A DNA stretch of 64,000 nucleotides, from NCBI RefSeq assembly GCF_900113765.1, contig NZ_FOQO01000005.1, positions 62,001 to 126,000 on the forward strand, read 5' to 3'. Shown piece after piece: positions 18,450-27,531 of this stretch. The notes under the pieces were generated by a model. It searched no databases, was not told the DNA's origin, and was given only the letters and a program-made list of their open reading frames with translations. The stretch is from Parapedobacter indicus (GTDB taxonomy: Bacteria > Bacteroidota > Bacteroidia > Sphingobacteriales > Sphingobacteriaceae). How positions within the stretch are numbered: the first letter of the stretch is position 1; each line of letters opens with the position of its first letter. The position numbers and the translations under genes were made by a program.

Positions 18450-20035
18450 ACAAGTTCTTAATCTATAACGTACTGATTGGATCCTTGATCGCTTGGGGTG
18501 GCTGTGTCCAGCAACCCGATAAAACGAAGTCTCAGCGTCCCCCAAACATCCTGTTTGCCATCGCCGATGACCAGTCTTTTCCGCATGCTTCGGCCTATGG
18601 CCTGCCGCAGTTTAAAACCCCCGCGTTTGACAGCGTGGCGGCACATGGCGTCCTGTTCAGCAACGCATTTGTCGCCGCACCCCAATGCAGCCCTTCCAGA
18701 GCAGTCATCCTTACCGGCCGCAACATCTGGCAGTTGGAAGAAGCAGGTACGCACAGCAGCTATTTCCCTAAGAAATTCCCCGTGTTTACCGATGCGCTGG
18801 CCTCGGTCGGCTATGCTACCGGCTATACGGGCAAAGCCTGGGGGCCCGGCAACTGGCGCGATGCCGGGTGGAAGCAGAATCCCGTGGGACCAGAATATAA
18901 CAACGAAAAATATACCAGTGTGCCTACCAGCGGGATCAATCCCACAAACTACGCGGCCAATTTCGAACGCTTCCTGGAGGAAAAACCTGAAGGACAGCCT
19001 TTTTTCTTTTGGTTTGGCTGCCACGAGCCACACCGGGTATATGAATACGGATCGGGCCTTCGCCAGGGCTTGGACCCGGCGGGAATGGACGTCCCCCCGT
19101 TCCTGCCCGACCACGATACCATACGGACCGACTTATTGGACTATGCATTGGAAATCAGCTGGTTTGATCAGCATCTCAAGAAAATGCTCGACATGTTGGC
19201 GCGCAGGGGAGAGCTGGAAAACACGATCATCGTCGTAACGGCCGACAACGGCATGGCCTTTCCCCATGCCAAGGCCAGTCTGCATGAGTATGGCATCCAC
19301 GTACCCCTGGCCATTTGCGGTCCGGGTATCACGGGGCAACGCTTGGTCGATGCGCCGGTGAGCCTCATTGACCTGGCACCCACCATCCTCGAATGGGCCG
19401 CTGCGGAGCCGCTGCCCGCAATCACGGGAAAAAGTCTTATCCCCCTCGTAAGCGGCAATGTACCCGATACAGCCAGCCGGTTTGCACTGACCGGAAGGGA
19501 GCGGCATACGCACGCCCGTCCGGACAACCTCGGTTATCCCGCCCGGGCAATCCGTACCGCCGATTACCTGTATATACGCAACCTTAAACCCGACCGGTGG
19601 CCCATGGGCGACCCACCTCCGGAAAACCCCAGCGGTGAGGCTGACGGTACCGGTATGAAACCGATCGTGTTGGGCTTTGAGGATATCGACGATTCGCCCA
19701 CAAAAGAACTCCTGCTCACCAACCGCTACCGGTGGCCGACGCAATACGGTTTGGCTACTGCTAAGCAGGCCGCCGAAGAATTGTACGCGATCCGCGAAGA
19801 CCCGGCCTGCGTGGCAAACCTGGTAGCGGATAACCGCTATGCCGACGTGCTGGCTGGGCTCCGTATCCAACTCGAACAACTCCTGATCGAGCAGGGGGAT
19901 CCGCGGATGATTTCGGGAAGCGACGTATTTGACAGCTATCCGCGGTTTGGCAGGATGCGCCCCTTCCCCGGTTTCCGCGAACAGGGGGCATATAACCCCG
20001 CTTATCAAAATAAGGAACAACATCATGAGGAATAA
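18446..20035 (+). CDS. Sulfatase 2 (FGly type, lipoprotein, SGSH-like)
   Basis: Type I sulfatase of 529 residues with a lipoprotein signal (LIGSLIAWGGC, Cys20), so it is membrane-anchored. Metal-site aspartates are D41 and D42 (ADDQ), and the formylglycine motif CSPSR starts at Cys81. FGCHEPHRVYEYGSG, VTADNGMAFPHAKASLHEYGIHVP and the C-terminal YPARAIRTADYLYIRNLKPDRWP place it in the same N-sulfoglucosamine-sulfohydrolase-like group as the sulfatase at 11371, but it is clearly a different enzyme. Its ATG overlaps the lyase stop by 4 bases. Together with the lyase, this suggests stepwise desulfation of lyase products. Confidence 0.88.
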   Translation: MNKFLIYNVLIGSLIAWGGCVQQPDKTKSQRPPNILFAIADDQSFPHASAYGLPQFKTPAFDSVAAHGVLFSNAFVAAPQCSPSRAVILTGRNIWQLEEAGTHSSYFPKKFPVFTDALASVGYATGYTGKAWGPGNWRDAGWKQNPVGPEYNNEKYTSVPTSGINPTNYAANFERFLEEKPEGQPFFFWFGCHEPHRVYEYGSGLRQGLDPAGMDVPPFLPDHDTIRTDLLDYALEISWFDQHLKKMLDMLARRGELENTIIVVTADNGMAFPHAKASLHEYGIHVPLAICGPGITGQRLVDAPVSLIDLAPTILEWAAAEPLPAITGKSLIPLVSGNVPDTASRFALTGRERHTHARPDNLGYPARAIRTADYLYIRNLKPDRWPMGDPPPENPSGEADGTGMKPIVLGFEDIDDSPTKELLLTNRYRWPTQYGLATAKQAAEELYAIREDPACVANLVADNRYADVLAGLRIQLEQLLIEQGDPRMISGSDVFDSYPRFGRMRPFPGFREQGAYNPAYQNKEQHHEE

Positions 20036-21479
20036 CATGCGCACAGAGAGCCGAAGAAACTTCCTGAAGAAAACAGGGCTTGGCATGATGGCGCTCCCCG
20101 TTTTCGAGGATATCGCCGCATCGATTTCGCTCCCGGTTTATTTTACAACCGGATTTAAAATTTCCGAAGTCACCGACCGGTCGGCCCTATTTTGGACCCG
20201 ATTATGCAGCCAGGAAACACCCGGTCCCATCCGCCATAGCCGGCGGGAAGAGGTATTCAGGCATCCCATCGATTTCGATGAAAACCAGCCGGTGGGCAAC
20301 ATGGACGGTGCCGTTGCCGGTGCGGCGGGATTTGTGCGGATTACGCTCTTTAACGGTCGTATACAAACGTTCCGTTCGGATTGGCACACAGCCGCAGCGG
20401 ACGACGATTATACCGTGAAAATACCAATAGACAACCTGAAAAGCGGCACCAATTACCGCGTGGAAATCGAAGCACGTACGTCAATGAATGGAACATCCGC
20501 CTATGCCAGCGTTTCGTTCCGTACGGCACCGGACCCGCGAACGCCCGCCGCAGTGAATTTGGTGGCCTGCACCTGCCAGTACCTCTGGAGTTACGATGAC
20601 AATGACCGGGGATTTAAAGTGTACGACAGCATGCGTCGGCTGCGGCCGGATTGTTACGTCCACACGGGCGACTATGTCTATTATGATAAACCCGGGCCGC
20701 TGGCTACGACTCGGGAAAAGGCACGGCACAAATGGCACGCCATGAATTCAAGGCCGGCTATCCGTGATTTCTGCCGTGAGGTGCCCATCTACATGCTCAA
20801 AGACGACCACGACCTGCTAAAAAACGATGTCGACCCTACGGCGCAACCCTACGGCGAGCTCTCTTATGCGGACGGTCTGAAGGTATGGAACGAACAGGTG
20901 GCGCTCCGTGGGAAACCCTACCGGACCTATCAGTGGGGCAAAGACCTACAACTCTGGCTCATCGAAGCGCGTGAATACCGGTCAAACAACGACGTACCCG
21001 ACGGCCCCGGCAAAACCATCTGGGGCGATGAGCAACTGGCGTGGTTTAAGGAGACCATAGCCGCCTCCACCGCGACATTCAAGTTACTGATCTCACCCAC
21101 ACCGATCGTTGGCCCCGATCGGGACACCAAAAAAGACAACCACGCCAATAAAAACTTCCATACGGAGGGAGCCTGGTTGCGGCAGTACCTATCGACGGTG
21201 GACCAGCTATTTGTCGTCAGCGGCGACCGGCATTGGCAGTACTTCTCCGAAGACCTTGAAACAGGCCTGCTGGAGTTCGGATCCGGCCCGGTCAGCGACT
21301 TCCATGCACAGGGGTGGAAACCGGGCGATGTGCGGCCGGAACACCGTTTCCTGCGCGTCAAAGGCGGATTCCTACAGGTCCGCGTATTCCGGAAAGACGA
21401 AAATCCGTGCATTCAATTCAATCATTACGATGTGGATGGCAACATCGTCAATACTCATACACACTATGCTTACTCATAA
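20025..21479 (+). CDS. PhoD-like metallophosphoesterase, Tat-exported
   Basis: PhoD-family phosphodiesterase/phosphatase-like protein of 484 residues. The N-terminus carries a twin-arginine signal (ESRRNFLKKTGLG), expected for PhoD enzymes that fold with metals before export. A fibronectin-like N-terminal domain (about 38-165) is followed by the catalytic domain, with metal-binding motifs HTGDYVYYD, LKDDHDLLKND and VVSGDRHWQ. The start at 20025 overlaps the previous stop by 11 bases; the in-frame ATG at 20037 is equally plausible. Its placement amid six sulfatases is notable. It may remove a phosphate or phosphodiester substituent from the glycan, or act on sulfate esters, but the sequence alone does not decide. 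Confidence 0.85.
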   Translation: MRNNMRTESRRNFLKKTGLGMMALPVFEDIAASISLPVYFTTGFKISEVTDRSALFWTRLCSQETPGPIRHSRREEVFRHPIDFDENQPVGNMDGAVAGAAGFVRITLFNGRIQTFRSDWHTAAADDDYTVKIPIDNLKSGTNYRVEIEARTSMNGTSAYASVSFRTAPDPRTPAAVNLVACTCQYLWSYDDNDRGFKVYDSMRRLRPDCYVHTGDYVYYDKPGPLATTREKARHKWHAMNSRPAIRDFCREVPIYMLKDDHDLLKNDVDPTAQPYGELSYADGLKVWNEQVALRGKPYRTYQWGKDLQLWLIEAREYRSNNDVPDGPGKTIWGDEQLAWFKETIAASTATFKLLISPTPIVGPDRDTKKDNHANKNFHTEGAWLRQYLSTVDQLFVVSGDRHWQYFSEDLETGLLEFGSGPVSDFHAQGWKPGDVRPEHRFLRVKGGFLQVRVFRKDENPCIQFNHYDVDGNIVNTHTHYAYS

Positions 21480-21489
21480 ATCATCAATC

Positions 21490-22884
21490 ATGATCCGGAC
21501 AGCCCTTTTTTTAGTGGTATCCACACTATTAACCGGAGTTGCAAAAGGACTATGCGCACAACAACCTACAGCACCTAATATCGTATTCATTTTAGCCGAC
21601 GACCTCGGTTGGTCCTCGCTCTCCTCGCGGATGGATAAATCCGACCCGCAGTCGGCCAGTGATTACCACGAAACCCCCAACCTGGATCGGCTAGCTGCCG
21701 CAGGCATGCGCTTCTCCCAGGCTTATGCCCCCGCGTCCATCTGTTCGCCTTCCAGGCGAAGCATCCTCTTCGGCCACACACCTGCCCGGCAGGGAGATGA
21801 GTCGTTTGGAACGAATTACCAGCCAACGGCAGGGAACTATCCAACCTTGCCCCAAGTGCTCAAAGGCATCAACGGCCGCTATCAGACGGCCCATTTCGGC
21901 AAGTGGGATATGCGTGCCGGATTTTCCCCCGAAGATGCGGGCTATGACGAAAGTGACGGCGATACCGGCAACAAAAACGGCAACTTTGCCATCGAGGGAA
22001 CAGACAAGTGGACCGATTATTTCATCACGAGCGATCCGAAGCGGGCGAATACACTCGCGGCACGGTCGACCAACTTCATGACACGCCAGGCAAAAGCCGG
22101 AGTTCCCTTTTTCCTGCAAATCTCGCACTATGCCACACACGTAGAGAAGCAGACGACTGCCGGGTCGTATGAAAAATACCAGAAGAAACCTAGGGGAAAG
22201 AAGCATGACGACCCCGCGTTCGCAGGTATGCTGGATGACCTCGACCGCAGCATCGGGGCCGTCTTGGATACCCTCGAACGGCTGGGTATTGCCCAAAACA
22301 CCTATGTCTTTTTCATGGCCGATAATGGCGCCACCGAATTCATGCCTGCCGTGCGGAACCGGCTGGACCATCCGTCGCAGTTTACCAAGCCGATGCGGAA
22401 TTATCCCCTTCGCGGCGGAAAATGGACACTCTACGAAGGGGGGATACGGGTGCCGTTCCTGGTCATGGGCCCCGGTGTTGAGGCCGGTAGCCAATGTGAC
22501 GTCCCAATTGTCGGTTGGGACCTGCTAGCTACGTTTGCCGAGCTGGCCGGTGAAAACCCGGCTTCCGGTAGCCTGGACACCGATGGCGGCAGCTTCGTGA
22601 GCCTGCTCTCGGGCGAAACGGGCAAACCCGTTGCGCGCACAAACAACGCACTCGTTTTCCACCGCTATAACAACGGGTATCCCCATTCGGCGGTGATCGA
22701 TGGCGACTACAAACTGTTGAAATTCTGGAAATCCGGCAAGGTGGAATTGTACAACCTCAAGGAAGACCGGGGTGAAACCCACAACATTGCCGGTGAAAAC
22801 CCCGGAAAAGTCAAGGAATTAGCCGCCGAAATGACGGCCTATTTCCGAAAAGTGAATCCCGAATTATTAACGCGTTACCAATAG
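21490..22884 (+). CDS. Secreted sulfatase 3 (FGly type, arylsulfatase A-like)
   Basis: Type I sulfatase of 464 residues from the ATG at 21490, which gives a clean signal peptide (ALFLVVSTLLTGVAKGLCAQ) and starts 10 bases after the phoD-like stop. An in-frame ATG at 21466 would overlap phoD. Metal-site residues are in LADDLG (D37, D38), and the formylglycine motif CSPSR begins at Cys85. HFGKWDMR (a lysine of the sulfate-binding site) and FMADNGATEF are standard. The order of motifs and HETPNLDRLAAAGMRF resemble S1_16-type enzymes, so an endo-sulfated galacto- or uronide residue is possible, but subfamily assignment needs alignment. Confidence 0.88.
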   Translation: MIRTALFLVVSTLLTGVAKGLCAQQPTAPNIVFILADDLGWSSLSSRMDKSDPQSASDYHETPNLDRLAAAGMRFSQAYAPASICSPSRRSILFGHTPARQGDESFGTNYQPTAGNYPTLPQVLKGINGRYQTAHFGKWDMRAGFSPEDAGYDESDGDTGNKNGNFAIEGTDKWTDYFITSDPKRANTLAARSTNFMTRQAKAGVPFFLQISHYATHVEKQTTAGSYEKYQKKPRGKKHDDPAFAGMLDDLDRSIGAVLDTLERLGIAQNTYVFFMADNGATEFMPAVRNRLDHPSQFTKPMRNYPLRGGKWTLYEGGIRVPFLVMGPGVEAGSQCDVPIVGWDLLATFAELAGENPASGSLDTDGGSFVSLLSGETGKPVARTNNALVFHRYNNGYPHSAVIDGDYKLLKFWKSGKVELYNLKEDRGETHNIAGENPGKVKELAAEMTAYFRKVNPELLTRYQ

Positions 22885-22891
22885 CAAAACC

Positions 22892-24412
22892 ATGAAGTAC
22901 GGTTCTTTATCCTTTCTACTCGTGGGGTGCATGCTTTTCGCTGCCCGGTCAGCCGGACAGCAGAAAGCTTCCCCGCCGATTATTGTCATCATGGCCGACC
23001 AGTTGCGGGCCGATGTCATCGGCGAAATGACACCGAATATTTCGGCACTTGTGCAAGAAGGTGTTACGTTTACTACCACGTATGCTGCTTCACCGCTCTG
23101 TGCGCCTTCGAGGGCCTCTTTCTTCACCGGACTGTATCCCAACCGCACACATTCGCTGATCAATCCGTGGGCGCCGCAAGATGCCCATTTCGGGTACGTA
23201 AGTGCGGGCATCCCCAACTTGTATACCCTCATGGAGGATAGTTGGGACAGCTGGCATGTGGGCAAGCAACACCTTTTTACCGAAGACCCGCTTGAAAAGG
23301 ATCCGGAAACTCAAACCAAATGGATTACCCAGCAGACGTATGCGCAGTGGATGAAATCGGAAGGTGTGGACAAACCCGGAGGACGCATTTTCAAGGCATT
23401 GGTTCCGGAACAGGTATCCGGACACCATACCGGTGCCCGGTATTATTCAACCCCATTTGCAGCACCTTATAAGCCGGGCGTCGGATACTTTACGGACCGG
23501 TATTTCAGCAACGAAGCACAGCGGGCCATCCGGCAGCGCGACAAAACCAAGCCGTTCCTCCTCAACTGCATGTTTCTGGCTCCGCATCCACCGTTTCATA
23601 TCCCCGAACCTTATTTCTCTGCCATCTCCAGCCAACAGGTGGATTTGCCGGACAATGTCGGCCAGTGGTATCCCGGTCAGTCTCCCCTGCAATTGTATAA
23701 CATCACCGGATTTTTGGGCACCCGGTACACCCGCGATGAATGGCGGGATACCTGGGCAAAATACCTCGGATTGGTCAAACTGCTGGACGATGAGGTAGGC
23801 CGGATCGTCCAAGCATTGAAAGAAGAAGGCCTGTACGATGAGGCCATCATTGTTTTCACCGCCGACCATGGCGAGATGCTCGGCAGCCATTCGCTCTGGC
23901 AAAAAAACTGTATGTATGAAGAGTCCGTGCGCGTACCGTTGTATATCCGGTTTCCGAGTGGTTTTCCGGTTGGCCGTACAGCCATTGATGAGCCGGTGAG
24001 CCTGGTAGACGTATTGCCTACCTTATTGGATTATACAGGTGTGCCCGTTCCGGATGACCTTGATGGCCAGTCGCTGCTCCCGTTGGTACGTAAAGAGCAG
24101 CCGGACAAGGCACGACCGATATTCCTGCAATACGACGGCAACGGTTCCCTGGGTAATTTCCAGCGGGCAGTGGTGAAGGATGGTTATAAGCTGATTGCTG
24201 ATATTTTTGGCGATGAAATATTTCTCGAATTGTACCATATAACGAAAGACCCCCAGGAAAAAGTTAATCTCGCCTTCCAACGGGAAAACGAACGCAGGGT
24301 GCTCCAACTGCTGACGTGCCTCCGGGCACATATGGAACGGACGGATGACCACCTCTCGATTCCGGAAAATGTGTACGCACAATTTATAAGCCATTACAAT
24401 CGTTTGAATTAA
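22892..24412 (+). CDS. Secreted sulfatase 4 (FGly type, choline/iduronate-sulfatase-like)
   Basis: Type I sulfatase of 506 residues with an N-terminal signal ending near SAG-Q. MADQLRADVIG supplies metal ligands with the D-Q pair typical of choline-sulfatase-like and iduronate-2-sulfatase-like groups, and the formylglycine motif CAPSR begins at Cys70. The stretch between these motifs is shorter than usual because the common GCYGN segment is absent. FTADHGEMLGSHSLWQKNCMYEESVRVPL is diagnostic for this branch (about S1_7/S1_9). It starts 7 bases after the previous stop, so it is cotranscribed. The likely bond is a sulfate on a uronic or related sugar, by inference from the neighbours. Confidence 0.87.
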   Translation: MKYGSLSFLLVGCMLFAARSAGQQKASPPIIVIMADQLRADVIGEMTPNISALVQEGVTFTTTYAASPLCAPSRASFFTGLYPNRTHSLINPWAPQDAHFGYVSAGIPNLYTLMEDSWDSWHVGKQHLFTEDPLEKDPETQTKWITQQTYAQWMKSEGVDKPGGRIFKALVPEQVSGHHTGARYYSTPFAAPYKPGVGYFTDRYFSNEAQRAIRQRDKTKPFLLNCMFLAPHPPFHIPEPYFSAISSQQVDLPDNVGQWYPGQSPLQLYNITGFLGTRYTRDEWRDTWAKYLGLVKLLDDEVGRIVQALKEEGLYDEAIIVFTADHGEMLGSHSLWQKNCMYEESVRVPLYIRFPSGFPVGRTAIDEPVSLVDVLPTLLDYTGVPVPDDLDGQSLLPLVRKEQPDKARPIFLQYDGNGSLGNFQRAVVKDGYKLIADIFGDEIFLELYHITKDPQEKVNLAFQRENERRVLQLLTCLRAHMERTDDHLSIPENVYAQFISHYNRLN

Positions 24413-24427
24413 TTACAAACAGCTCTT

Positions 24428-25963
24428 ATGAATAGCTTCGTTTTCAAGAACACCCTGCTATGCTTAATCGGGCTTGGATCCGTTGTCCAACCCATCAGGG
24501 CACAGCCAGCCCAACCCAATATTGTGTACATTCTTGCTGACGATTTGGGTTACGGTGATGTAAGCATCTACAATCCTGACGGCCGGATCAACACGCCCCA
24601 CATCGACGCCCTAGCTAAGCAAGGAATGCGGTTTACGGATGCCCATGCCCCAACGTCGGTGTGTACGCCCACCCGCTATGCGATTATGACGGGTACTTAC
24701 GCCTGGCGAAGCCGTTTACCTGTCGGCGTACTCCGGGGATATGGCCGCGCTATCATCCCACAGGGCAGTTTTACGGTAGGCACCTTACTCCAACAACAGG
24801 GCTACCGCACCGCCGTCATCGGCAAATGGCACCTGGGACTGGATTGGGCGGTCAAGGAGGCACATCGTGACGTGCTTGATCCCAGCAATCCGCAAATGAA
24901 CGAGTTTGGGCTATTGAAAGACATGAATCCCGAATACATCGACTTTACCAAACCGCCGGCCGGAGGGCCGTTGAGCCTTGGATTCGATTATTCTTTTATA
25001 CTCCCGGCTTCGCTCGACATGGAGCCGTACTGTTACCTTGAGCGGGATACGCTGATTGAGCTTCCCACCGCCCACACACCGGGCAACGACCTGAATACCG
25101 GATATACCGGTGCCTTTTGGCGCGCGGGGAAAATGGCCCCTTCTTTTGAATTTGACCGCGTATTGCCGACGTTTACCGACAAAGCCGTGCAGTACATTGG
25201 ACAGCAAGCAAAGCAGCCGCAGCCGTTTTTTCTGTACCTTCCCCTTCCCGCACCCCATACACCGTGGTTACCTACCGGTGACCAGCGCGGGGCCTCCAAT
25301 GCCGGGGATTATGGTGATTATGTACAAATGGTAGACGATGCCGTAGGTCGCGTATTACGGGCAATCGACAGCCTCGGCATTGCAAAAAACACACTGGTCG
25401 TCTTTACCAGCGACAACGGTCCCTACTGGCGGCCGCAATTTGCCGAACGTTTCCATCACCGCGCAACCGGTCCCTATCGCGGAATGAAGGGCGATGCCTG
25501 GGAAGGCGGCCATCGCATCCCCTTTATCGTGCGGTGGCCCGCTGCCGTACAGCCGGGTACAACGAGTGATGCCCTGACAACATTGGCCAACCTTTCGGCT
25601 ACCTGTGCCGCCATCCTGCAGACCAGAATGCCGACAGATGCCGCGCCCGACAGTTACAGTATCTTGCCCGTATTGAAGGGGGAGACAGACGACATTCCCG
25701 GTCAACACGCCGTGGTCCATCAGGCCTCAAACGGTTATCTCGCCATCCGCAAAGGTCCGTGGAAACTGATAGACGGTCTCGGATCCGGCGGCTTTTCCGA
25801 ACCTCAACGCGAAGAACCCGTTCCCGGCGGACCTGCCGGGCAGCTGTACAACCTTGAAAAGGATCCGCAGGAAACCACAAACCGCTATCAACAGTTTCCG
25901 GATAAGGTAAAGGAGTTACATGCGTTACTCGACGAAATAAAAGGAATGCACAAAACACATTAA
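24428..25963 (+). CDS. Secreted sulfatase 5 (FGly type, motif CTPTR, S1_15-like)
   Basis: Type I sulfatase of 511 residues with a signal peptide ending near IRA-Q. LADDLGYGDVSIYNPDGRINTPHIDALAKQGMRF and the formylglycine motif CTPTR (Cys79), followed by YAIMTGTYAWRSRLPVGVL, resemble the S1_15 group, which includes 6-sulfated hexosamine sulfatases. GKWHLGLDW and FTSDNGPYWRP are normal catalytic-site motifs. Threonine instead of serine at the fourth motif position still satisfies the minimal CxPxR rule. It follows the upstream sulfatase by 15 bases. Activity requires a formylglycine-generating enzyme, which is not encoded in this window. Confidence 0.88.
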   Translation: MNSFVFKNTLLCLIGLGSVVQPIRAQPAQPNIVYILADDLGYGDVSIYNPDGRINTPHIDALAKQGMRFTDAHAPTSVCTPTRYAIMTGTYAWRSRLPVGVLRGYGRAIIPQGSFTVGTLLQQQGYRTAVIGKWHLGLDWAVKEAHRDVLDPSNPQMNEFGLLKDMNPEYIDFTKPPAGGPLSLGFDYSFILPASLDMEPYCYLERDTLIELPTAHTPGNDLNTGYTGAFWRAGKMAPSFEFDRVLPTFTDKAVQYIGQQAKQPQPFFLYLPLPAPHTPWLPTGDQRGASNAGDYGDYVQMVDDAVGRVLRAIDSLGIAKNTLVVFTSDNGPYWRPQFAERFHHRATGPYRGMKGDAWEGGHRIPFIVRWPAAVQPGTTSDALTTLANLSATCAAILQTRMPTDAAPDSYSILPVLKGETDDIPGQHAVVHQASNGYLAIRKGPWKLIDGLGSGGFSEPQREEPVPGGPAGQLYNLEKDPQETTNRYQQFPDKVKELHALLDEIKGMHKTH

Positions 25964-25967
25964 ACCG

Positions 25968-27524
25968 ATGAAGACGACCATTTTCCCGCTTGTGATACTG
26001 CTATTTGCCAGTTGCTACAACCCAAGTTTCGCCCAACAGGGCACAGCAGATCGCCCCAACATCGTGGTCATCCTCGCTGACGACATGGGTTATTCCGATA
26101 TCGGCTGTTACGGCGGCGAAATACATACGCCGAACATCGATAAGCTTGCGGAAGGAGGAATGCGGTTCCGGAGCTTTTACAATGCCGGAAGGTGCTGCCC
26201 CACGCGCGCCTCGTTACTGACGGGCCAGTATCCGCACGATGCCGGCATGGGCCATATGGTCAGTTACGCCGATGAACCCATCACGCCCGGACCGTACCAG
26301 GGATTTCTCCGTACCGACCGGCCGACAATTGCCGAGGTGCTGCGCGAAGCGGGATACAGCACCTACATGGCCGGAAAATGGCATGTGGGCGAGCGACCGC
26401 AACACTGGCCCCGGAAACGGGGCTTCGACCGGTATTTCGGGCTCATCTCGGGCGCCAGTAGCTACTACGAGCTGGTAGACGAAAAGCGCAAGCGGGTGAT
26501 GGTACGGGACGATGCCATTTGGAATCCCCCAGCAGCAGGGTTTTACATGACCGATGCGTTTACAGACACTGCGCTCACGTTCGTTAACGAGCATTATGCC
26601 GACAATCGTACAGCAAAGCGGCCCTTTCTGCTTTACCTTGCCTACACAGCGCCACACTGGCCGCTGCATGCGCCCGATTCCATCGTGGCGAAGTATGAAG
26701 CGCGTTATTTACGCGGCTGGGATGCGATACGCGCATCGCGATTTGAGCAGATGAAGGCAAGCGGAGTGATAGACGACCGTTACACACCCGGCGTCCGGCC
26801 CGAAGACATTCCGGCGTGGAATTCGATTCCTGATAAAAAGCAATGGGCCAGAAAAATGGCTGTTTATGCAGCGATGATCGAAGTTATGGATAAGAACATC
26901 GGAAGATTGGTCCATCAACTCGAAGAAAAAGGGGTGTTGGAGAATACGCTCATCGTGTTCCTTTCGGACAACGGTGCCTGTGCCGAAAGCGTTGAACGGA
27001 GAGGCCTCAACGACGCAACCAAGCGCGTCGGTGAACGCGGTTCCTACACCGCTTATGAAGCACCCTGGGCGTACGCATCGAATACGCCTTTCAAAAAATA
27101 CAAGAAATACATGCACGAAGGCGGCATTGCAACGCCGTCGATCTGGTACTGGCCGCAGGGAATCAAACAACCGGGGGGATTCACCGACGGTGTAGGTCAT
27201 ATTATCGATTTGATGCCAACCCTGCGGGAGTTATCCGGAGTGGCCGCCGATGGCCACTTACCCGGCATCAGCCTGGTATCCTTACTGAAGCGGAACGACA
27301 TCGGTAGCCTCCACAACCGGACGCTATATTGGGAGCACGAAGGGAACATCGCTATCCGTAGAGGCGACTGGAAACTCGTGAAAGACAAGGAAGATCCTGC
27401 TTGGGCGCTGTACAATCTCGACGACGATCCAACTGAATCGCGAGACCTGAGCGCCGCTTACCCACAAGAGGTGCATGCGCTGAAGGACACGTTGGATCGA
27501 AGGATCAAACCGATAGTCCGTTGA
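25968..27524 (+). CDS. Secreted sulfatase 6 (FGly type, motif CCPTR, S1_4-like)
   Basis: Type I sulfatase of 518 residues, last gene of the locus A operon, starting 4 bases after the previous stop. A signal sequence covers about residues 1-23. LADDMGYSDIGCYGGEIHTPNIDKLAEGG and NAGRCCPTRASLLTGQYPHDAGMGHM, with formylglycine Cys76, are typical of the large S1_4 arylsulfatase group. GKWHVGERPQHWPRKRGFDRYFG and FLSDNGACAE complete the active site. S1_4 proteins have broad substrates, so specificity cannot be given. The stop codon is only 7 bases from the convergent sigma gene on the other strand. Confidence 0.9.
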   Translation: MKTTIFPLVILLFASCYNPSFAQQGTADRPNIVVILADDMGYSDIGCYGGEIHTPNIDKLAEGGMRFRSFYNAGRCCPTRASLLTGQYPHDAGMGHMVSYADEPITPGPYQGFLRTDRPTIAEVLREAGYSTYMAGKWHVGERPQHWPRKRGFDRYFGLISGASSYYELVDEKRKRVMVRDDAIWNPPAAGFYMTDAFTDTALTFVNEHYADNRTAKRPFLLYLAYTAPHWPLHAPDSIVAKYEARYLRGWDAIRASRFEQMKASGVIDDRYTPGVRPEDIPAWNSIPDKKQWARKMAVYAAMIEVMDKNIGRLVHQLEEKGVLENTLIVFLSDNGACAESVERRGLNDATKRVGERGSYTAYEAPWAYASNTPFKKYKKYMHEGGIATPSIWYWPQGIKQPGGFTDGVGHIIDLMPTLRELSGVAADGHLPGISLVSLLKRNDIGSLHNRTLYWEHEGNIAIRRGDWKLVKDKEDPAWALYNLDDDPTESRDLSAAYPQEVHALKDTLDRRIKPIVR

Positions 27525-27531
27525 TGGATAA

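Noticed and set aside
19133-20086. Minus-strand open frame of about 317 codons opposite sulfatase 2
   Set aside because: Antisense to a clear sulfatase; no signal, domain or plausible start context.
21109-21489. Upstream extension of sulfatase 3 into the PhoD-like gene
   Set aside because: Would bury the signal peptide behind about 127 non-conserved residues; start at 21490 chosen.
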